Of a stretch of 64,000 bases of DNA, positions 59,495 to 64,000 are shown piece by piece. The notes under the pieces were generated by a model. The model saw nothing but the letters and a program-made list of their open reading frames with translations. It did not search any database and had not been told where the DNA came from. The position numbers and the translations under genes are program-made. How positions within the stretch are numbered: the stretch's first letter is position 1; every line of letters begins with the position of its first letter. The stretch comes from Geodermatophilus amargosae (lineage in GTDB: Bacteria; Actinomycetota; Actinomycetes; Mycobacteriales; Geodermatophilaceae): the NCBI RefSeq assembly GCF_900116515.1, contig NZ_FPBA01000005.1, positions 186,001 through 250,000 of the forward strand. The letters are read 5' to 3'.

Positions 59495-59833
59495 TCAGTG
59501 CAGGTGACGCTGCCAGTCGGCGGGCACCCGCCCGGCCGGCCCCGGTGCCGGCTGGGCGATCGGGTGCGAGGTCGGCGGTGCGAGCTGCAGGCCCTCGCCG
59601 AACTGCTCGGCGGCGTAGTCCCAGGACCAGTCCTCGCCGGGCTCGTAGCTCTGCGCGATCCGGTGCCCGGTGTCCGCGGCGTGCGCGGAGGCGTGCTGGG
59701 ACGGCGAGGAGTCGCAGCAGCCCACGTGGCCGCAGGCGGCGCAGCGGCGCAGGTGGAACCACCAGCCACCGGTGGCGTCGCACTCGACGCACCCGCTGCC
59801 GCTGGGCGGGACGTTCGGGTCGATCTGGCTCAT
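59495..59833 (-). CDS. UBP-type zinc finger protein
   Basis: 112 residues. The zf-UBP pattern is complete: C15xxC18, C31xxC34, C39, H47, H51 and H57, in CVECDATGGWWFHLRRCAACGHVGCCDSSPSQHASAHAADTGH. In eukaryotes this fold binds the C-terminus of ubiquitin; in bacteria its partner is unknown, and many actinobacteria have such short stand-alone versions. The C-terminal part includes WSWDYAAEQF, often seen in these bacterial proteins. ATG 59833 has GAGGAGGA upstream. Confidence 0.9.
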   Translation of the reverse strand: MSQIDPNVPPSGSGCVECDATGGWWFHLRRCAACGHVGCCDSSPSQHASAHAADTGHRIAQSYEPGEDWSWDYAAEQFGEGLQLAPPTSHPIAQPAPGPAGRVPADWQRHLH

Positions 59834-59890
59834 CGGGTCCTCCTCGGGTCGTGCGGTGCGAAGGCGGTGCGGGTGCGGTGCGGGTGCGGC

Positions 59891-60135
59891 TCAGACCTGG
59901 TCCTGGCCGCCGTCGAGCACGAGTTCGTTCCCGGTCATGGAACTGCTCTGGTCCGACGCGAGGAAGAGCGCACCGGCCGCGATCTCCTCGGGGCGGGCCA
60001 GCCGGCGCAGCGGGATGCCGGCCGCCATCCCCTCGACCAGCGCGTCGGCCGCCGCCGCGTCGGGGGCCAGGCCCGGCAGCCCCGGCGTCGCCGTCGAACC
60101 GGGGACCGGGTGTTCACCCGGATGCCGCGGCCGGC
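59891..60135 (-). pseudogene. C-terminal remnant of an SDR oxidoreductase
   Basis: Frames together read GIRVNTRSP, then STATPGLPGL and RLARPEEIAAGALFLASDQSSSMTGNELVLDGGQDQV to TGA 59891, the classical end of an SDR protein. One C is missing in the C-run of TCCCCGG near 60100, so the two parts are out of frame. The N-terminal two-thirds with the NAD(P) site and catalytic YxxxK are absent. The sequence runs directly into the opposite-strand MarR remnant. Confidence 0.8.
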
Positions 60136-60328
60136 CGACCTCGCGACCCGCACCGCCTGGGAGCGCAGCCGGCTGTCCCACCACCTGGAGCGGATGAGCG
60201 GGCGCGGCCTGGTCGAGCGGACGCCGTCGGAGTCCGACCGCAGGGCCACCGACGCCGTCCTCACCGACGCGGGGCTGGCCGCTCGGCAGCACCAGCACCG
60301 CCTGCCGGGGTTGCAGACCGACGGCTGA
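60130..60328 (+). pseudogene. MarR-family regulator remnant
   Basis: DLATRTAWERSRLSHHLERMSGRGLVERTPSESDRRATDAVLTDAGLAA, ending at TGA 60328, is the recognition helix, wing and following helix of a MarR regulator. The N-terminal dimerisation helices are missing and the stop comes early. It abuts the SDR remnant head to head, as if a deletion removed the shared promoter and both gene starts. Confidence 0.8.
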
Positions 60329-60344
60329 CGGGTAGCGCCGCGCC

Positions 60345-61148
60345 ATGGCCGGTCCCGGGGACGACGTCACCCTCACGTTCGGCGGCAACGCGACGACGCT
60401 GCTGCGGCTGGGCGGCTTCACGCTGCTCACCGACCCGAACTTCATCGGGCGGGGGCAGCGCGTCTACCTCGGCAAGGGGCTGTGGACCAAGCGCCTGACC
60501 GACCCGGCGATCCTGCCCGACGACCTGCCCGACCTCGACGCCGTCCTGCTCTCGCACCTGCACGGCGACCACTGGGACCGCATCGCCTACGCGACCATCG
60601 ACCGCGAGACGCCCGTCGTCACCACCCAGGCCGCGGCGCGGGCGCTGTCCTCCCGCGGGTTCCGGGCCACGGCGGACCTGCGCCCCTGGCAGGTGCACGA
60701 GATCGGCGGGGACGGCGAGACGCTGCGGATCACCTCGGTGCCCGGCGTGCACGGCCCCGGACCGCTGGCGAAGGTGCTGCCGCCGGTGATGGGCAGCGTG
60801 CTGGAGCTGTTCCGCGGCGGCGACGTGACCTGGCGGGGCTACGTCACCGGGGACACGCTCTACCGCCCGTGGCTGGGCGAGGTGCTGCAGCGCTGCGGCC
60901 CGCTGGACACCGTGATCGCGCACCTCGGCGGGACGAAGGCGCTCGGGATCACCGTCACCATGGACGGCCGGCAGGGCGCCGACCTGGTGGAGCTGCTGAA
61001 GCCGCCGGTCACCGTGCCCGTGCACTACGACGACTACGACCGGTTCGCCTCGCCGCTCGGCGACTTCGTGCGCGAGGTCGCCGAGCGGCGGGTGCCCGGG
61101 GAGCTGCGGACCGTCTCGCGCGGGGAGACGATCTCGCTGCGCGCCTGA
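60345..61148 (+). CDS. metallo-beta-lactamase-fold hydrolase
   Basis: 267 residues. LLSHLHGDHWD gives the HxHxDH zinc motif (H71, H73, D75, H76), and later ligands lie in GVHGPG, GYVTGDTLY and VPVHYDDYD. It resembles the UlaG-like or N-acyl phosphatidylethanolamine-type group that hydrolyses lactones or phosphoesters. No signal peptide. ATG 60345 is 16 bp after the MarR remnant. Substrate unknown. Confidence 0.88.
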   Translation: MAGPGDDVTLTFGGNATTLLRLGGFTLLTDPNFIGRGQRVYLGKGLWTKRLTDPAILPDDLPDLDAVLLSHLHGDHWDRIAYATIDRETPVVTTQAAARALSSRGFRATADLRPWQVHEIGGDGETLRITSVPGVHGPGPLAKVLPPVMGSVLELFRGGDVTWRGYVTGDTLYRPWLGEVLQRCGPLDTVIAHLGGTKALGITVTMDGRQGADLVELLKPPVTVPVHYDDYDRFASPLGDFVREVAERRVPGELRTVSRGETISLRA

Positions 61149-61179
61149 CCCAGCGCGCCGGCACCTCGTGCAGGCGCGC

Positions 61180-61659
61180 TCAGCGGGCCAGCACCTCGTC
61201 GAGCCGCTCGTAGCCCTGCACGACGCCGACCTCCATCCCGCTGGCGAGCATCGCGTCGCGGTCGGCGAAGGAGTCGCACAGCGAGGTGGTCGTCAACCGG
61301 GTGCGGCCGTCACCGAGGTCCTCCAGGACGAGCTTCTCCAGCGCGACGCCGTCGGGCATGCCCTCGAACGTGAAGGTCTGCACGATCAGCTCGTCCGGGC
61401 GGACGTCGTGGAAGCAGCCGCGGAAGGCGTACTCGCCGTTCGCGTCGCTGTGCACGTAGCGGTACGAGCCGCCGGGCCGGCAGTCGTAGTGGTCGATCCG
61501 CATCTCCAGCCCCCGCGGGCCGAGCCACTGCACGACCAGGTCCGGGTCGGTGTGCGCGCGGAACACCCTGCTCGGCGCCGCGTCGAACTCGCGGGTGATG
61601 CGGATGAGCGGGACCTCGGGGTCGGCCTCGATGCGGGTCTCACGGGTGGCGGTGCTCAT
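61180..61659 (-). CDS. SRPBCC (AHSA1-like) domain protein
   Basis: 159 residues. ITREFDAAPSRVFRAHTDPDLVVQWLGPRGLEMRIDHYDCRPGGSYRYVHSD and RGCFHDVRPDELIVQTFTFEG are the AHSA1 pattern. The cavity is hydrophobic and the ligand unknown. ATG 61659 has AGGAGGAGAG upstream and overlaps the stop of the ArsR gene as ATGA. This is a second ArsR-SRPBCC pair, unlike that at 7666-8531 in its sequence and operator. Confidence 0.88.
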   Translation of the reverse strand: MSTATRETRIEADPEVPLIRITREFDAAPSRVFRAHTDPDLVVQWLGPRGLEMRIDHYDCRPGGSYRYVHSDANGEYAFRGCFHDVRPDELIVQTFTFEGMPDGVALEKLVLEDLGDGRTRLTTTSLCDSFADRDAMLASGMEVGVVQGYERLDEVLAR

Positions 61660-62042
61660 GACGGGCTCTCCTCCTGTGCGGTGGGTGGGGCGTCGCTGGC
61701 GGGGTGGATGGGGGAGACATCGTCCGGCATGGACCGGAGGACGTCGTCGAGGCGGCGGTAGCGCTCCTCGGCCTGGCGCCGGTAGCGCTCGATCCACTTG
61801 GTCATCAGGTCGAACACCTCCGCCTCCAGGTGGACCGGACGGCGCTGGGCCTCCCGGCTCCGGCTGACCAGGCCGGCGTCCTCGAGCACCCGCAGGTGCT
61901 TGGAGACCGCCTGCACGGTCACGTCGTACGGGGCGGCGAGCTCGCCGACCGTTGCGTCACCGACCGCGAGCCGGGCGACCATGTCGCGCCGGGTCGGGTC
62001 GGCCAGCGCCGCGAACACCCGGGAGAGCGGGTCTGCCGCCAC
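61656..62042 (-). CDS. ArsR-family transcriptional regulator
   Basis: 128 residues. FAALADPTRRDMVARLAVGDATVGELAAPYDVTVQAVSKHLRVLEDAGLVSR is the winged-helix motif, with no metal-binding cysteines. The C-terminal 35 residues are Pro/Ser-rich. GTG 62042 is used. Two matched inverted repeats lie 16 and 62 bp upstream, giving a good case for autoregulation. Cotranscribed and overlapping with the SRPBCC gene. Confidence 0.9.
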   Translation of the reverse strand: MAADPLSRVFAALADPTRRDMVARLAVGDATVGELAAPYDVTVQAVSKHLRVLEDAGLVSRSREAQRRPVHLEAEVFDLMTKWIERYRRQAEERYRRLDDVLRSMPDDVSPIHPASDAPPTAQEESPS

Positions 62043-62057
62043 CGTCGGCCTCCTTCG

Positions 62058-62073
62058 TCAACCTGCTGGTTGA
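62058..62073. promoter_or_regulatory. ArsR operator, proximal copy
   Basis: TCAACC-TGCT-GGTTGA, a perfect inverted repeat 16 bp upstream of the ArsR start. Confidence 0.8.
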
Positions 62074-62103
62074 ACAAGACGGTAGGACGGTCTCCGACCC
62101 TTG

Positions 62104-62119
62104 TCAACTGGTCGGTTGA
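62104..62119. promoter_or_regulatory. ArsR operator, distal copy
   Basis: TCAACT-GGTC-GGTTGA, one mismatch from perfect, 46 bp from the proximal copy. Confidence 0.8.
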
Positions 62120-62206
62120 AGATCCCAGGAGCCCGGCGGTGAGGCCGGCGGCGGCGAGGACCTGCTGCTCGCGCTCGTACTCGTAGCCGAACCGCCGGCT
62201 CGACTC

Positions 62207-62434
62207 GTGGTCGGCGGCGACGACGACGGCAGCGTGCGCGCGGACATGGCGCTGGCCTCCGACACGCGCCTGCCCGCGGCCTGCACGCCCCTGCCGCAGC
62301 CCGGCATGCCCTGGGACGGCGGCGGCCCGTGGCCCGACCTCACCGGCGAGCAGGCGCTGCTGTGCGAGGGCTGGGTGACCGTCGTCGTCGACGGCCACCT
62401 CTACACCTGGACCGGCCCCGACCCGCAGGCCTGA
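62207..62434 (+). CDS. possible small hypothetical protein
   Basis: 75 codons from GTG 62207 to TGA 62434. The reading frame stays open upstream to about 62135 without a start codon, so this may be the end of a decayed gene. The C-terminal half (LCEGWVTVVVDGHLYTWTGP) is plausible protein sequence. There is no ribosome site. Confidence 0.3.
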   Translation: MVGGDDDGSVRADMALASDTRLPAACTPLPQPGMPWDGGGPWPDLTGEQALLCEGWVTVVVDGHLYTWTGPDPQA

Positions 62435-62444
62435 GCGGGCGCCG

Positions 62445-63740
62445 TCAGCCGGCCAGCCGGGCCGCGCGCTCGGCGACCTCGGTGCGCAGCGCTCCGGCGT
62501 CGACGGTGGTCACCGCGCCGTCGGCGACCACCTGCCGGCCGCCCACCCACACGTCGCGGACCAGCCGCGAGGCGCCGGACCAGACGAGGTGGGTGAGCAG
62601 GTCGGCGTCGTCCCCGACCGGCTCGAAGCCGAGGTCGCGGGTGTCGACGTGCACCAGGTCGGCCCGCCGGCCGGCCTCGACCTGTCCCAGGTCCGGGCGG
62701 CCGATCGCCGCGGCGGCCCCGCCCGTGGCCAGCCAGAACGCCTCCGCGGCGGTCAGCGCGGTGGCCGAGGACTCGCGCAGCCGGGCCAGCCCCGCCGCCA
62801 GGCGCACGTCGGCGAGCAGGTCCAGCCCGTCGTTGGAGGCCGGCCCGTCGGTGCCCAGCCCCAGCCGGATGCCGCGATCGAGCATGTCCCGCACCCGCGC
62901 GATCCCGCTGGCGAGCTTGGCGTTGCTGGCCGGGCAGTGCGCGACGGCGACGTCGTACTCGGCCCACAGCTCCAGGTCGCCGTCGTCCATGTGCACGCAG
63001 TGCGCGGCCAGCACGCGCCCACCCAGGACGTCGTGCGCGGCCAGCAGCGAGGGCACCGACAGGCCGTGCGCGGCGAGCAGGTCGGCGCCCTCGCCGGCGG
63101 TCTCGGCCACGTGCAGGTGCAGCAGCAGCCCGTGCTCGCGGCAGAGCTCGGCGGCGCGGCGCAGCAGGGGCAGCGGGACGGTGTAGGCCGCGTGCGGGCC
63201 CAGGCCGTACTCGACGGTGCCCTCGTCGTCGGCACCGGCGGCCAGGTCGACCGCGGCGGCCATCTGCTCCTCCAGCGGAGGCATGCCCGGCAGCGGCACC
63301 ATCGGCGCGGCGATCACCGCGCGGGCGCCGGTGGCCCCGACCGCCGCGGCGATCCGCGCCGGCGCGAAGTACATCTCGACGCTGGTGGTGACCCCGCCGC
63401 GCAGCATCTCCGCCGAGGCGGCGGTCATGGCGACCTCGACGTCGTCGTCGGTCAGCCGTGCCTCCCGCGGCCACATCACCTCGCGCAGCCAGCGGTCCAG
63501 CGGCAGCCCCTCGCCCTGGCCGCGGAACAGCACCATCGGCGCGTGCGAGTGGGCGTTCACCAGCCCCGGCGTGAGCAGACCGGGCAGCGCCACGACCTCG
63601 GCGTCCCCGGCCGGCGGGGCGTCGGCGGCGGGCCCGGCCCACGAGATCCGCCCGTCCTCGACGTCCACGACGGCGTCCGGGACGACGGTGCCCGCCCGGT
63701 CCCCCACGACGACGGCCCGGGCGGTGAGGCGCTGACGCAT
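62445..63740 (-). CDS. amidohydrolase, MTA/SAH deaminase type
   Basis: 431 residues. Metal ligands: H64 and H66 in VNAHSHAPM, His in LLHLHVAETAGEG and AAHCVHMDDGD, Asp in LGLGTDGPASNDGLDLL. The small beta domain is formed by both ends. These features match the 5-methylthioadenosine/S-adenosylhomocysteine deaminase (MtaD) group, though chlorohydrolases and guanine deaminases are close relatives. It would convert MTA or SAH to the inosyl form in the cytoplasm. ATG 63740. It is 10 bp from the small plus-strand ORF and divergent from the DedA gene. Confidence 0.85.
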   Translation of the reverse strand: MRQRLTARAVVVGDRAGTVVPDAVVDVEDGRISWAGPAADAPPAGDAEVVALPGLLTPGLVNAHSHAPMVLFRGQGEGLPLDRWLREVMWPREARLTDDDVEVAMTAASAEMLRGGVTTSVEMYFAPARIAAAVGATGARAVIAAPMVPLPGMPPLEEQMAAAVDLAAGADDEGTVEYGLGPHAAYTVPLPLLRRAAELCREHGLLLHLHVAETAGEGADLLAAHGLSVPSLLAAHDVLGGRVLAAHCVHMDDGDLELWAEYDVAVAHCPASNAKLASGIARVRDMLDRGIRLGLGTDGPASNDGLDLLADVRLAAGLARLRESSATALTAAEAFWLATGGAAAAIGRPDLGQVEAGRRADLVHVDTRDLGFEPVGDDADLLTHLVWSGASRLVRDVWVGGRQVVADGAVTTVDAGALRTEVAERAARLAG

Positions 63741-63808
63741 GGCGGCACGCTAGCCCCATCCGCCCCGGCCGTCCGGGCGACGTGCAGGCAGCGCACAGGG
63801 GCCGCCCG

Positions 63809-63814
63809 TACCGT
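63809..63814 (+). promoter_or_regulatory. -10 box, leaderless promoter of dedA
   Basis: TACCGT seven bases before the ATG at 63822. Confidence 0.55.
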
Positions 63815-63821
63815 GGGAGCC

Positions 63822-64000
63822 ATGTCCTTCCTGGCCGCCGCCTCGTCCGACCAGGGCGGGCTCACCGCCTGGCTGCTCTCCCTCGTGGACTCGCTGGGCC
63901 CGATCGGCGTCGGCTTCAGCATCCTGCTCGAGACGGTGATCCCGCCGATCCCGAGCGAGGCGGTCCTCGGTGCGGCCGGGGTCCTCATCGACAGCCCGTG
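63822..64000 (+). CDS. DedA-family membrane protein, 3' end outside window
   Basis: About 60 N-terminal codons are visible: a soluble lead, then LVDSLGPIGVGFSILLETVIPPIPSEAVLGAAGVL. The ETVIPPIPSE sequence is a DedA hallmark; the glutamates are required in E. coli homologues. DedA proteins are inner-membrane transporters or scramblases linked to lipid carriers. The rest is beyond the window. Confidence 0.85.
   Translation, partial: MSFLAAASSDQGGLTAWLLSLVDSLGPIGVGFSILLETVIPPIPSEAVLGAAGVLIDSP

Overview
The window is 64 kb of very GC-rich DNA with strong codon-position bias, frequent GTG starts, tight GTGA/ATGA stop-start overlaps, actinobacterial -10 boxes (TAnnnT) a few bases before start codons, iron boxes of the DmdR/IdeR type, a SAM-IV-like riboswitch, an acVLRF1 protein and a HelR-type ATPase. 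This points to a high-GC actinobacterium. A member of the Geodermatophilaceae (Blastococcus, Geodermatophilus, Modestobacter) is my inference from overall character, not a database result. No rRNA, tRNA, CRISPR array, complete insertion sequence or prophage was seen.

Layout. 1-4.7 kb: end of a HelR-type helicase gene, a zinc alcohol dehydrogenase gene interrupted by an amber codon, and an MFS-acVLRF1 pair. 4.7-6.6 kb: pckG. 6.8-9.2 kb: small hypothetical genes, a decayed tandem duplicate and an ArsR/SRPBCC pair. 9.2-11.9 kb: FrnE-like oxidoreductase, CDF metal transporter, a decayed MFS gene and an FKBP isomerase. 11.9-18.2 kb: VOC protein, GH13 alpha-glucosidase, two MFS exporters and an acyl-CoA dehydrogenase. 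18.3-20.2 kb: a three-gene operon of DeoR regulator, small nucleotide-binding protein and NudK-like hydrolase. 20.1-24.1 kb: a four-gene overlapping operon in which a GAF-SpoIIE phosphatase, a STAS protein and an RsbW-like ATPase surround a cellulose-synthase-like glycosyltransferase. This is the most interesting module of the window. 24.3-28.8 kb: acetoacetyl-CoA synthetase behind a TetR-type palindrome, then two secreted repeat proteins, one a chaplin-like LAxTG-anchored protein.

28.9-30.7 kb: DUF2237 protein, glutathione peroxidase and a DsbA-like protein. 30.7-35.9 kb: an iron-regulated siderophore uptake locus (two FecCD permeases, ATPase, siderophore-interacting reductase, binding lipoprotein), with the binding-protein gene frameshifted near its start. 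35.9-40.1 kb: EamA exporter, VOC protein, acyl-CoA thioesterase, MscS channel and small membrane proteins. 40.2-43.7 kb: the two subunits of a methylcrotonyl-CoA-type carboxylase. 43.7-47.5 kb: riboswitch, metY, metX and a threonine-aldolase-like gene. 47.5-51 kb: gamma-carbonic-anhydrase-like protein, small genes, YdeI-family protein and an APC permease. 51-56.1 kb: NlpC/P60 hydrolase, a Cys-rich small protein, a lipoprotein and a Ser/Thr kinase. 56.1-59.5 kb: tldE/tldD. 59.5-64 kb: UBP zinc finger, a deletion scar joining SDR and MarR remnants, MBL hydrolase, a second ArsR/SRPBCC pair with twin operators, an MTA/SAH-type deaminase and the start of a DedA gene.

Two themes run through the window. 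First, several genes are visibly decaying, by nonsense mutation, single-base frameshifts or deletions. Second, many genes end in long perfect hairpins, and four minus-strand genes are followed directly after the stop codon by a related structured repeat.
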